A stretch of DNA of 64,000 nucleotides from Shimazuella alba (GTDB taxonomy: Bacteria; Bacillota; Bacilli; Thermoactinomycetales; Thermoactinomycetaceae). The notes beneath the pieces are model-generated. The model did not search any database, was not told the DNA's origin, and was given only the letters and a program-made list of their open reading frames with translations. The stretch covers positions 310,001 through 374,000 of the forward strand of contig NZ_WUUL01000002.1 in the NCBI RefSeq assembly GCF_009831235.1, given 5' to 3'. The position numbers were made by a program, and so were the translations under genes. Position 1 is the first letter of the stretch; each line of letters opens with the position of its first letter. Below, one piece after another: positions 8,330 through 17,055 of this stretch.

Positions 8330-8370
8330 ATGTCCCGAAAGACCAGCTAAGAAGAAAAAAGGAGATGTTT

Positions 8371-8952
8371 ATGGTGAGTTATTCTTCCTCACAAACACGC
8401 AAGCTGGTCCTATTATCTGTTTTGACTGCAATTGCACTACTCATGCAGTATTTGAATTTTCCACTGCCACTATTTCCATCGTTTCTAAAGATTGATTTTA
8501 GTGAAATACCAGCTTTGATTGGCGCGTTTCTCTTTGGCCCGATCTCTGGTGTCGTCATCGAACTACTCAAAAATGTGTTGCACTTTCTCTTATCAGGCAG
8601 TGAAACGGGAGCTATTCCACTTGGACAAATAGCAAACTTTATAGCAGGTAGTTTATTTGTAGTTACATCTGTATGGATCAGCCGAAAAATAAATGGCATA
8701 AAAGGCATGATTATCGGTACAGCGATCGCAACAATTCTCATGACTGTCTTACTAACAATTGCAAACTATTATGTGATCTTCCCACTCTACAGTTATTTGA
8801 TCAATTGGACTGTTACAGGGGAAGCCAAAGATGCACTCATCTTTTATGGGGTAGCTCCGTTTAACTTATTAAAAGGAGTTTTACTAGGATTATTGTTTAT
8901 TCCCCTTTATCAAAAATTATTCCCCATTCTTTCGATGCAGGTAAAGCGATAA
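8371..8952 (+). CDS. ribU: Riboflavin ECF transporter S component
   Basis: 193 residues with about six membrane helices. The early motif KIDFSEIPALIGAFLFGPISG and ELLKNVLHFLL are typical of RibU, the substrate-binding membrane subunit that imports riboflavin together with the shared energy-coupling module (EcfT/EcfA, not in this window). The FMN riboswitch upstream supports the substrate. The frame is open from 8254 but the ATG at 8371 has AAAGGAG with proper spacing, and the earlier frame contains the terminator. No terminator is evident directly after it. Confidence 0.93.
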   Translation: MVSYSSSQTRKLVLLSVLTAIALLMQYLNFPLPLFPSFLKIDFSEIPALIGAFLFGPISGVVIELLKNVLHFLLSGSETGAIPLGQIANFIAGSLFVVTSVWISRKINGIKGMIIGTAIATILMTVLLTIANYYVIFPLYSYLINWTVTGEAKDALIFYGVAPFNLLKGVLLGLLFIPLYQKLFPILSMQVKR

Positions 8953-9076
8953 CTTGAAATGATTTATGACCTAATCGCTAGTACATTCATGTGAATCGTG
9001 CTAGAAGATGAGATAGGAAAAGGGTATGATAGTAAGCAGAATTGCTAGGTAACCCATCTTACGTACGGAGTTCAAA

Positions 9077-9490
9077 ATGGACTTTTTTGAAGACCAACAA
9101 ATCCCACCAGCGACACTGATTCGACTTCGATTGGATGAACCAAGCTTTGTCGTTTACAAGGCTGTTTATCCTCGTGTTGAAAAGATAAGTGGACAGTTGA
9201 TGTCCATTGTATCGTCACTCGTGGAAACATGTCAGCATAAGCTGGAACAGGAAACAGCGTCCCTTCGTCACGAGGTAATGCAACTGGTGTCGAAGGCGAA
9301 TGCCAGGCTTCAGTACACCAAGTATCTTCGTAAGCAAGCCCATGCTCTGTTGGAAGGATATTATCCTTCAGAGGTGATCCCGACCATCAAGATTATGGTG
9401 AGGGGAATTTTCAAACAAATTGAATATGAGTTCACAGAAGCAGAAAACATACTAGCTGCTGCAAAACAGCTACTCGATGAGTTTATTTAG
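9077..9490 (+). CDS. Helical protein of unknown function, cassette c (137 aa)
   Basis: Unrecognised 137-residue protein, almost entirely helix-forming, with a likely coiled coil through residues ~30-135 (SGQLMSIVSSLVETCQHKLE, HEVMQLVSKANARLQ, EAENILAAAKQLLDEFI). It has ACGGAGTTC before the ATG, a -10-like TATGAT near 9026, and a perfect hairpin directly downstream. GC-ending codons are more common than in ribU. The imperfect palindrome ATTCATGTGAAT near 8985 may be an operator. It belongs to the series of isolated small genes in this region. Confidence 0.7.
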   Translation: MDFFEDQQIPPATLIRLRLDEPSFVVYKAVYPRVEKISGQLMSIVSSLVETCQHKLEQETASLRHEVMQLVSKANARLQYTKYLRKQAHALLEGYYPSEVIPTIKIMVRGIFKQIEYEFTEAENILAAAKQLLDEFI

Positions 9491-9496
9491 CAATTT

Positions 9497-9523
9497 CCAG
9501 ACAGCAGATCTTCTGCTGTCTGG
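9497..9523 (+). terminator. Perfect hairpin after cassette c
   Basis: CCAGACAGCAGA/TCTGCTGTCTGG, 12 bp perfect stem with a 3-base loop; followed by GCTAATAAG, no U-run. Confidence 0.55.
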
Positions 9524-9728
9524 GCTAATAAGAGACACGTAATGCGGTTGGAATAAAGCACTTTGCAATTATCAAATTAGTCGGAAAAAGGAACATGATT
9601 TATCATGATCCTTTTTTAATCTAGATAACTGATAAAAAACGGAAATTTAAAAAATATTATTTTCATTCCCTATAAGTTTTTTGTATAATATATATATCTA
9701 CCACCTGAACTATTTTAGGGAGCCAGCC

Positions 9729-10067
9729 ATGGCACGTACCTCCCAGCCCACCAAGCCCACCCTCCGCGTCATCATCAACAAGATGGAGTCGGTTCAGGTG
9801 ATGGGCCCGACCGGCAAGCTCACGATGAAGTACCGTCTCGTCGTGGAGGAGTCCAAGCCGATCGGAGACACCGATCTGGTGCTCTCGGCTCTCACGGAGG
9901 CACTGAAGCTCTTCCGTGACGAGGAATCGAAGCACATCCAGCTGATCCACGGCAAGCCGACCAACAAGGAGATCGTCAAGCAGGCGATCTCCTCCCTGGA
10001 GAAGGCCAAGCGCGACGCGCAGGACATCATCGATCAGGCGTGGGAGGAGTACCTCAAGGCGGCCTGA
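9729..10067 (+). CDS. GC-rich foreign gene of unknown function, cassette d (112 aa)
   Basis: No family recognised. The 112-residue protein starts with a basic, proline-containing tail (MARTSQPTKPTLRV), followed by a beta-rich part and a helical C-terminus (AISSLEKAKRDAQDIIDQAW). Its codon use is alien to this genome: roughly 90 percent of codons end in G or C and all 13 lysines are AAG. An extended -10 (TTTGTATAAT, near 9680-9689) and AGGGAG before the ATG mark an independent transcription unit; a long hairpin follows. Recent acquisition from a GC-rich source (for example an actinobacterial phage or plasmid) is the simplest explanation but is inferred. Confidence 0.75.
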   Translation: MARTSQPTKPTLRVIINKMESVQVMGPTGKLTMKYRLVVEESKPIGDTDLVLSALTEALKLFRDEESKHIQLIHGKPTNKEIVKQAISSLEKAKRDAQDIIDQAWEEYLKAA

Positions 10068-10075
10068 GGTGGAAC

Positions 10076-10130
10076 CTCCGGTTTTGGTAAGTCAGTCGAC
10101 TCATGGAGTTGACTCCTGCTAAAACCGGAG
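10076..10130 (+). terminator. Long hairpin after cassette d
   Basis: CTCCGGTTTT/AAAACCGGAG outer stem plus an inner AGTCGACTC/GAGTTGACT stem; no U-run, as behind the other cassettes. Confidence 0.55.
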
Positions 10131-10160
10131 CACCGAAAATAAATTATTTTTCCATATAGA

Positions 10161-10191
10161 AAACCAAGACCAATTGGTCTTGGTTTTTCAA
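10161..10191 (+). terminator. Intrinsic terminator
   Basis: AAACCAAGACC/GGTCTTGGTTT perfect stem around AATT followed by TTC. It looks like a host-type terminator, 30 bases behind the cassette d hairpin. Confidence 0.7.
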
Positions 10192-10358
10192 ATGAAAAAA
10201 AGTCGTCCAATACACAAACAAGCAAGTGTGGATAACAACTTGCTCACTCTTGTAAATGGCTTAAATTCATTTTCAGTCTCGTATTCTTCACAAAAGTGGT
10301 CATACCGAATATTTATTTGATCTAACTATTTATTATATGAAGAGCAGTGTATGTCGGT

Positions 10359-10402
10359 CCCAGGAGGGAGCTCTATGCAATAGCATGGCTCACAATCCTG
10401 GG
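10359..10402 (-). terminator. Hairpin after cassette e
   Basis: CCCAGGA/TCCTGGG outer pairing with an inner GAGC/GCTC stem, 34 bases beyond the stop of the leftward small gene; no U-run. Confidence 0.4.
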
Positions 10403-10435
10403 TAGAAGAAGGAACTCAGGAGTTGAATCAGAAGT

Positions 10436-10624
10436 TCACCACCTAACCACCAACGGCCGACCCGTGGAGGCATCCACCGTCTCGCCGAGACGATCCTCTC
10501 GTATGGCTGCCTCGAGCTCCGTCTCCAGCCTTTGCCAAGAAGCCCGATTTGTTGCGTTGTCAGCGGCACGTGAAAGGGATTCCATCCGACGTTCGAAGTA
10601 CTCTTCCAACGTGATGTAGGCCAT
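10436..10624 (-). CDS. Small charged protein of unknown function, cassette e (62 aa)
   Basis: 62 residues, MAYITLEEYFERRMESLSRA ..., rich in Glu, Arg and Ala and probably all-helical. Codons such as GAG, CGG, GCC and ACG dominate, unlike the AT-rich neighbours. AGGGAAGG precedes the ATG by 6 bases. It is the only member of the cassette series that points left. Function unknown. Confidence 0.6.
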   Translation of the reverse strand: MAYITLEEYFERRMESLSRAADNATNRASWQRLETELEAAIREDRLGETVDASTGRPLVVRW

Positions 10625-10750
10625 TTGTACCTTCCCTAGGTGTATTACTATTACTACTAGTTATTTTAATCTAAAATCTTTGCTATGTAAATTTACTTAG
10701 GATAGATAAATAATTACAATGGAAAGAAACCTGTTATCAATAAATAAAAT

Positions 10751-12148
10751 CTAAAATGGCAGAATAGAATACGTACTTTGTCTCTTAGGAAATTTTGCCA
10801 TAGAGCTTCTCAAACATTCCCCTACATAAAGTCCACTTGCAGCTGCCTGTGACAAAGAATGTGTTACCCCTGAACAATCACCGATCGCATATAATCCAGA
10901 GATTTCCGTTTGCATAACCCTATCTGTTTTCACAATAGGTGCATAAAATTTCGCATCCACTCCATAGAGCAAGGTATCCGGGTGAATGGGTTCCTTGATG
11001 AACAGCTCTAATCTTGTAAAAAACTTTTGAAGTATATCCACATATTCTAGCGGAATCTCATCCGTAAGATTTCCATGATCAGCATATAACGTTGGTTGCA
11101 CTTGGTTTCCTTCCATCTGCTGCAGAGAAGTTGGGGTATCTTGAAGCAAATCTCCCCACCGCTGTACTACAATTCGATCACTGTCTTGATTGATTCCTTT
11201 TATGACAGTATATGCATAATTATCTGCTGCTTGGTGTGTAGGGAAATATTTCGGGACAAACAATGTAAAATTCAAATTGGATGTTCCAATGTCTCCTTGT
11301 TCCCGATAATTTTGACCATCTGGCATTACCAATCCATCTTGGTACTTTCGAACAATCCTCCCATGAGGATTCATACAATACGTAGTTGCTATTTCATTCC
11401 CGTCTTGGTAAACGAGCTTCGTCTCAAACGTATCTTGTAAAATAGATCGAAATTGTTCTGCTTTCATTTCTACACGAATGCCTAAATCAAGGCGAGTTTG
11501 GCTTGCTTTTAAGCCTAAGGAATCCCATATTTCCTTTAACCAGTCTGCTCCTGATCTTCCAGTAGCAATTACTGCTTTTCTTGATTGTATGGCTTCTCGA
11601 TCGGTTTGAATGGTAAACCTATCATGATGTCGTTCGATTGCCGTGATGTCCGTATGAAATCTCATTTCTATCTTTTTGTGTAGGTAATCATAGATTTTTT
11701 GCAAGATCTCGATCGATAAAACAGTACCAAGATGTCTTACCTCCGTTGAAATCATTTTTAACCCAGCCTCTTCTGCTCGATGAGAAAGAGTAGGGTTAAT
11801 AGTAGAGTATTTGGTTACTCTATCCCCGCCAAACCGGCACAAAATATCATCTACTTCTTGCATAAGTTGTTGAAATGTTTCTTCTCCCACTTTGTTTTCC
11901 AGTTCTCCACCAAAACCATTGGTGTAGTTAAATTTCCCCTCTGATCTGCCCAATCCCCCAAAACCATAATAAGTATCACAAGCGTCACAATCACATGTAT
12001 CTGCTTTTTCTAGTGGACAGAAACGCTCTTGTAGTGCTTTTCCTTTATCCAATAATAATATTTTCTGTCCACTAGATGCCAATTTATATGCTAAAAAAAT
12101 ACCGCTTATCCCAGCACCAATAATGGTAATATCATACAATTTTTCCAC
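10751..12148 (-). CDS. FAD-dependent oxidoreductase of the COG2509 type
   Basis: 465-residue flavoprotein. It begins with the FAD-binding GAGISGIFLAYKLA, has the cysteine-rich CPLEKADTCDCDACDTYYGFGGLGRSEGK segment (abbreviated family hallmark: Cys cluster then GFGG.G.S.GK), AVIATGRSG in the middle and the closing FAD motif GLYAIGDCSGVTHSLSQAAASG. This set is typical of uncharacterised FAD-dependent dehydrogenases. The listed start is GTG at 12148; a TTG four codons later has an equally good ribosome site. It is monocistronic; the substrate is unknown. Confidence 0.75.
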   Translation of the reverse strand: MEKLYDITIIGAGISGIFLAYKLASSGQKILLLDKGKALQERFCPLEKADTCDCDACDTYYGFGGLGRSEGKFNYTNGFGGELENKVGEETFQQLMQEVDDILCRFGGDRVTKYSTINPTLSHRAEEAGLKMISTEVRHLGTVLSIEILQKIYDYLHKKIEMRFHTDITAIERHHDRFTIQTDREAIQSRKAVIATGRSGADWLKEIWDSLGLKASQTRLDLGIRVEMKAEQFRSILQDTFETKLVYQDGNEIATTYCMNPHGRIVRKYQDGLVMPDGQNYREQGDIGTSNLNFTLFVPKYFPTHQAADNYAYTVIKGINQDSDRIVVQRWGDLLQDTPTSLQQMEGNQVQPTLYADHGNLTDEIPLEYVDILQKFFTRLELFIKEPIHPDTLLYGVDAKFYAPIVKTDRVMQTEISGLYAIGDCSGVTHSLSQAAASGLYVGECLRSSMAKFPKRQSTYSILPF

Positions 12149-12191
12149 CCACCTATACGTGCAGTAACTTCCTATTTTGGAGGTATAAGAA

Positions 12192-12290
12192 ATGTCTCAT
12201 CAGAAGTTTAATTTCATACAAGTACCAGTTAATCCTATCAACTTCAAAATGGATACCTCCACCAAGCAGTTCATTCATTTTTTTGTTTAG
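12192..12290 (+). CDS. Possible 32-aa small peptide
   Basis: ATG at 12192 follows a strong TTGGAGG ribosome site by 8 bases and opens a 32-codon frame (MSHQKFNFIQVPVNPINFKM ...). No family recognised and no protease-cleavage or RiPP motif that I would insist on. It is divergent from the FAD protein. The ribosome site is the only positive evidence. Confidence 0.3.
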   Translation: MSHQKFNFIQVPVNPINFKMDTSTKQFIHFFV

Positions 12291-12464
12291 ATAAAGTTAA
12301 GATGATTACATCATAGTCATCTTTCATTACTCGATTTTTACAGTAAAGAAGAGACATAAAATAAATGGACATTAGATTTAAATATTTACAATATTTTGTC
12401 CCTATTGCTAAGGTGAATATACAAATGGTTCCTGACGCAAGGCAAAACTGGAAGAGAGAAAACC

Positions 12465-12845
12465 ATGAGCGATGAGTACGTGATCCAAAAAGAGGCACAC
12501 AAGCTGTTTACTCAGGGACTGGAGTACCTGAAGACCAACCGGCTGAACCCTGACTTCCCCAAGGAAGGGAAGATCATCGAGGACGACCAGCTGAAGATTG
12601 CCCAGTACCGTGTGCTGATCATCCCAGCTGAGAAGACGAACTCACAGATGAACTTCGCGACGTTGCAGAACCTCGCCTACTCCAACAGGCTGCAGGACCA
12701 GCACATGCACCCTGTCGTGCATGAAATACTGGAAAAGGTCAAAGACCCAAGCTGGACGGGTGGCTTCTTCAAGTCCAGCAGTCTGGGCAAGGATGTCCAG
12801 AGAAGGGCAGTCTTCTACTTCCGGTCACTCCTGCCTCGTCGGTAA
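12465..12845 (+). CDS. Foreign gene of unknown function, cassette f (126 aa)
   Basis: 126 residues, MSDEYVIQKEAHKLFTQGLE ..., soluble, with a basic C-terminus (RAVFYFRSLLPRR). Not recognised. Codons strongly favour G/C endings (all Tyr TAC, all Asn AAC, CTG the main Leu codon), in contrast with pyrG next door. GGAAGAGAG lies before the ATG, a TGCTAAGGT extended -10-like box is near 12405, and a run of short hairpins follows. It is another single-gene unit of the 4-16.5 kb series. Confidence 0.7.
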   Translation: MSDEYVIQKEAHKLFTQGLEYLKTNRLNPDFPKEGKIIEDDQLKIAQYRVLIIPAEKTNSQMNFATLQNLAYSNRLQDQHMHPVVHEILEKVKDPSWTGGFFKSSSLGKDVQRRAVFYFRSLLPRR

Positions 12846-12920
12846 TCTCACTCCAACTGCTGAGGCAGGGGGAATGGTGAGAGTTGCTGGATGTCTATGA
12901 CATACCGACAGCTCGCTGTC
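12846..12920 (+). terminator. Cluster of three short hairpins after cassette f
   Basis: TCTCAC/GTGAGA (12846-12882), ATGTC/GACAT (about 12890-12902) and GACAG/CTGTC (12907-12920), none with a U-run. Confidence 0.4.
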
Positions 12921-13104
12921 CATTATGTTTCATGTAAATGCATTTGTAACTTTTATATTTCTAAAAATAACTTCCCCATTTAACCAGTCTCCATCTCTTT
13001 AACCATAACTCTCCTTCTTATTCTCAGTATTCTTCTTCTATGATTTAACCATCTCATCATCTTATTTTGTAAATCATTTTCTTTTTAAATAGATGCACGA
13101 AAAA

Positions 13105-13130
13105 ACCACCTATCACATAGACAGATGGCT
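13105..13130 (-). terminator. Intrinsic terminator of pyrG
   Basis: Reverse strand AGCCATCT ... AGGTGGT followed by TTTTTT, 10 bases beyond the pyrG stop. Confidence 0.8.
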
Positions 13131-13140
13131 ACTTTCTTCC

Positions 13141-14790
<1,650 letters not shown>

Positions 14791-14815
14791 CTATGATTCC
14801 CAATAAAATAGAAAA

Positions 14816-14911
14816 AACGCCCTCCAAATAGAGAGGCGTTTCGTATTTCCACAGTTTATCGTTCTTGTGGAGCCCAACAAGTATTTTATAGAAGGAAATA
14901 TACTTTGTCAA
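14816..14911 (-). promoter_or_regulatory. pyrG promoter and CTP-responsive attenuator leader
   Basis: On the reverse strand TTGACA (14906-14911) and TAAAAT (14883-14888), 17-base spacer, place the start at GGGCTCC (first G 14875). A terminator hairpin ACGCCTCTC ... GGAGGGCGTTTTTT lies at 14816-14840. This is the arrangement known in B. subtilis pyrG: at low CTP the polymerase adds extra G residues at GGGC, and the G-tract pairs with the pyrimidine-rich left arm of the terminator, giving readthrough. The mechanism is inferred from the matching layout. Confidence 0.85.
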
Positions 14912-14932
14912 TAAATCATTTATGTCTATGTT

Positions 14933-15418
14933 CTAATAATCTTCGTCTTCATCCTCTTCTTCATCCGCGTCTTCCCCAGCAAATTCATTCGAATCATCAT
15001 CCTCATGGTCATCATCGTCATCAAAGTCATTGCTGCTCTCTAGTTCATCAATTTCATCAGTAAAATCATCATCTGAACCAAACAGATCATCATCGTCCAA
15101 GTCAGCATCATAATCGTCTTTCACATTTGCCACAATAGCTGAATCCGTTGATGTTTCGATTGGATACCAATGTTTTAATCCCCATAAACTTCTACCTACA
15201 CAAACAAAACGTCCATCAATATTGATTTCTGTATAAAGTTGAGCAATGTATCGCTCTACATCATCTTTGGTAAATCCTTTTTGTTTTGCGATCGTATTCA
15301 AGATGTCACGATATAACATTGGTTCACCAGATGATTTGAGTTGATCATATGCTAAGTCGACCATTGCCGTCTCACGAATTTTTTCCGTCACTTTCGCTTT
15401 TGCCATTTCCCCGCTCAT
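14933..15418 (-). CDS. rpoE: RNA polymerase delta subunit
   Basis: 161 residues: an N-terminal HARE-HTH domain (residues ~10-85, with DVERYIAQLYTEINIDGRF and LWGLKHWYP) followed by an acidic, disordered tail made mostly of Asp and Glu (from about residue 108). The delta subunit of Gram-positive RNA polymerase promotes RNA and DNA release and recycling. The second ATG (MAKAKVTEK, 15406) is also possible, since the ribosome site spacing does not decide. Position before pyrG agrees with Bacillus. Confidence 0.93.
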   Translation of the reverse strand: MSGEMAKAKVTEKIRETAMVDLAYDQLKSSGEPMLYRDILNTIAKQKGFTKDDVERYIAQLYTEINIDGRFVCVGRSLWGLKHWYPIETSTDSAIVANVKDDYDADLDDDDLFGSDDDFTDEIDELESSNDFDDDDDHEDDDSNEFAGEDADEEEDEDEDY

Positions 15419-15534
15419 CCCCTCTAAATAAAGCTCGTACCACCTATTGTAACCAAATTAAGAACCAAGTCAAACCAGTTGCAGCAAAAAAAGAACTTCA
15501 TACAAAGAATGTATAAAAAGAATGATGCGAATTA

Positions 15535-15563
15535 TTGACATACTTTTCGGGTTATTATATATT
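15535..15563 (+). promoter_or_regulatory. Sigma-A promoter of the structured RNA
   Basis: TTGACA (15535-15540) and TATATT (15558-15563) with a 17-base spacer, predicting transcription from about 15570 into the structured region. Confidence 0.7.
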
Positions 15564-15569
15564 TTAGCT

Positions 15570-15970
15570 AAGAAGATGTGAGAGTTATTCATGTCCGAAG
15601 TTCTTCCTGTTTGGCAACCAGTCAACAGGCAGAGACTCCGTGTCTGTACGACACGGAGGGGTTCTCACCAAGCTTTTCCTTTAAAGCTTGTATCCCCCAA
15701 CCCCCATACGTTCCCAGCGCGCTTAAGGTATCGAACCTCTGAGGGCGTGGAACACCCTTGGAGATAGATAGCGTGCTGAGTTAAACCTCACGGAATCGTT
15801 CTCAATCAGGGGTGACCTGGTAGATTTCGTGGGGGGGGGGCCGACCCGAAAGGGGTGAGCAGATTAGGACCGGATCCCTTTCACAAAGGATCTGCTGCCT
15901 AACGGTGAGAACGCGTCGACATTTGCACTCCAAACCAGGAGACAATTGCCGACGAGCCGTATATAATGAA
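15570..15970 (+). ncRNA. Large structured RNA of undetermined class (candidate IscB-type omega RNA / HEARO)
   Basis: About 400 bases with no convincing gene but many complementary helices: CTCCGTGTC/GACACGGAG (15636-15658), AAGCTTT/AAAGCTT (15669-15688), CAGCGCGCT/AGCGTGCTG, CCC-GAAA-GGG, ATCCCTTT/AAAGGAT, CTCC/GGAG, and a long-range GTTCTCACC (15661-15669) with GGTGAGAAC (15904-15912) enclosing a multibranched core. A good promoter precedes it and a terminator follows. GC content is far above the surroundings. A stand-alone HEARO/omega RNA is the class I consider most likely, partly because ATGA follows the 3' end, but I cannot confirm it. An ATG frame of 58 codons from 15591 is judged a by-product. 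Confidence 0.55.
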
Positions 15971-15990
15971 TGACCATATAAATGTTTCAT

Positions 15991-16028
15991 AAAATCCCAA
16001 TTACCCTTTTAGAGGTGATTGGGATTTT
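15991..16028 (+). terminator. Terminator hairpin behind the structured RNA
   Basis: AAAATCCCAATTACC/GGTGATTGGGATTTT, 15 bp with one G-U pair, ending in TTTTCGTTTT. Confidence 0.75.
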
Positions 16029-16117
16029 CGTTTTCCGATGATAGTTAGAATGATTATTTTTTGCTATAGTAAATGTTGTATGTAATCCACATACTCCCCT
16101 ACAGATAGGACAAATAC

Positions 16118-16387
16118 ATGCATTCTCGGAAAAGATCTGATCAACTTCACTACGTCATTACTTATCGAAACCGAACTACTGGAAACACATCCAAGCGATG
16201 TGTCAACAAATCTCCTAAAGCTCTAGAAGAGAGAAAAAAGGATTCGAGAAGGGGTACATTGGCAGAAGAAATTGTAGAAGTCAATGAAACAGTGGAAGAT
16301 GGTCAGACATGCCCCAATTGTAAGAAGGTGATCAAGTCTGAGATCATCTTCAAGCGAAAAGCAGGACGTCCACCAACGTCTAAGTAG
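16118..16387 (+). CDS. Small basic CxxC protein of unknown function, cassette g (89 aa)
   Basis: 89 residues, strongly basic at both ends, with one CPNC knuckle (residues ~70-73) and a second lone Cys near residue 28, so a complete zinc ribbon is not formed within one chain. The C-terminus KRKAGRPPTSK resembles an AT-hook. Nucleic-acid binding is a guess. An extended -10 (TGCTATAGT, near 16060) and a hairpin after the stop give the same single-gene layout as cassettes a to f, though codon use is less extreme. ATG at 16118 follows GATAGGAC. Confidence 0.6.
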   Translation: MHSRKRSDQLHYVITYRNRTTGNTSKRCVNKSPKALEERKKDSRRGTLAEEIVEVNETVEDGQTCPNCKKVIKSEIIFKRKAGRPPTSK

Positions 16388-16394
16388 GAGGCAA

Positions 16395-16432
16395 TGGCTA
16401 TGAGACAACGCAATTTGTGTTTCTCATAGCCA
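16395..16432 (+). terminator. Hairpin after cassette g
   Basis: TGGCTATGAGA/TCTCATAGCCA, 11 bp stem around a 16-base loop, no U-run. Confidence 0.55.
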
Positions 16433-16454
16433 GTTAAAACCTTCTTTTAAGCTA

Positions 16455-16901
16455 TCATGAATACGAAATATCAACCTGATTCGAAATAAGCTGCTCCATC
16501 CCGATAAAAGATTTAGAAGGTCCATATTCCATGAGATCATTTTGAATTTCCTTCAGCTCTAAAAGGGAATTTGTTTGAATTTTGAGTAAAAAATTATATT
16601 CTCCACTAATACGATATAAATCTGTAATCCACTTTGACTTTCTGCACAGTTCTATAAAACGCTGACATTTTTCCGTTTTTAACATTACAAAAGTCGTCAT
16701 CCCTCTATCTAATTTATCCAAATCAAATGTTGCTCGATATCCTGTAATAATCCCTTTTTCCTCTAATTTTGTAATTCGTTCTTTCACAGAGGGAGAAGAC
16801 ATGGAAATAAGTTGGCTAATTTTTGCTAACGGCATTCGTGCATCTTGCTGAAGCAGCTTCATGATCTTCTGATCTGTTTTGTCTATAAGATCTTTTCCCA
16901 T
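16455..16901 (-). CDS. Lrp/AsnC family transcriptional regulator
   Basis: 148 residues: an N-terminal winged helix (DKTDQKIMKLLQQDARMPLAKISQLISMSSPSVKERITKLEEKGIITGY) and a C-terminal RAM/AsnC ligand domain. Such proteins sense amino acids and control their metabolism. The frame opens at 16940, but the ATG at 16901 follows AGGAG with 8-base spacing. It is divergent from the VOC protein gene, which it may control. The ligand cannot be told from sequence. Confidence 0.88.
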   Translation of the reverse strand: MGKDLIDKTDQKIMKLLQQDARMPLAKISQLISMSSPSVKERITKLEEKGIITGYRATFDLDKLDRGMTTFVMLKTEKCQRFIELCRKSKWITDLYRISGEYNFLLKIQTNSLLELKEIQNDLMEYGPSKSFIGMEQLISNQVDISYS

Positions 16902-17055
16902 CTGCCTTTCTCCTCTTCCTTTTTTTATTAGGTTTAACACTTCAAAAAACTAATTTATGTTTGGTATTTTATCATGTTCTCCATTGATTTGTTATTTATT
17001 GCGATAACCGTATTTTTTTATAATAAAACCATTCTTTCATGGGGAGTGGTGGCAA

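Noticed and set aside
9663-9950. Leftward 95-codon frame over cassette d
   Set aside because: High GC removes stop codons on both strands; the forward frame has the ribosome site, promoter box and hairpin.
10347-10619. Rightward 90-codon frame over cassette e
   Set aside because: The leftward frame has the ribosome site and a compact helical protein; the rightward one is Ser/Arg-rich antisense.
15591-15767. Rightward frame MSEVLPVWQPVNRQ... in the structured RNA, considered as an IscB N-terminus
   Set aside because: No IscB PLMP-type or RuvC motif, no ribosome site and an early stop; the helices explain the sequence better.
15945-15985. GAGCCGTAT motif as group II intron domain V
   Set aside because: The complementary arm needed for the domain V hairpin is absent, and no reverse transcriptase or 5' GTGCG end is present.
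15802-15990. Leftward 62-codon frame in the structured RNA region
   Set aside because: Its composition follows the GC-rich helices, it has no ribosome site, and it runs antisense to a good promoter.
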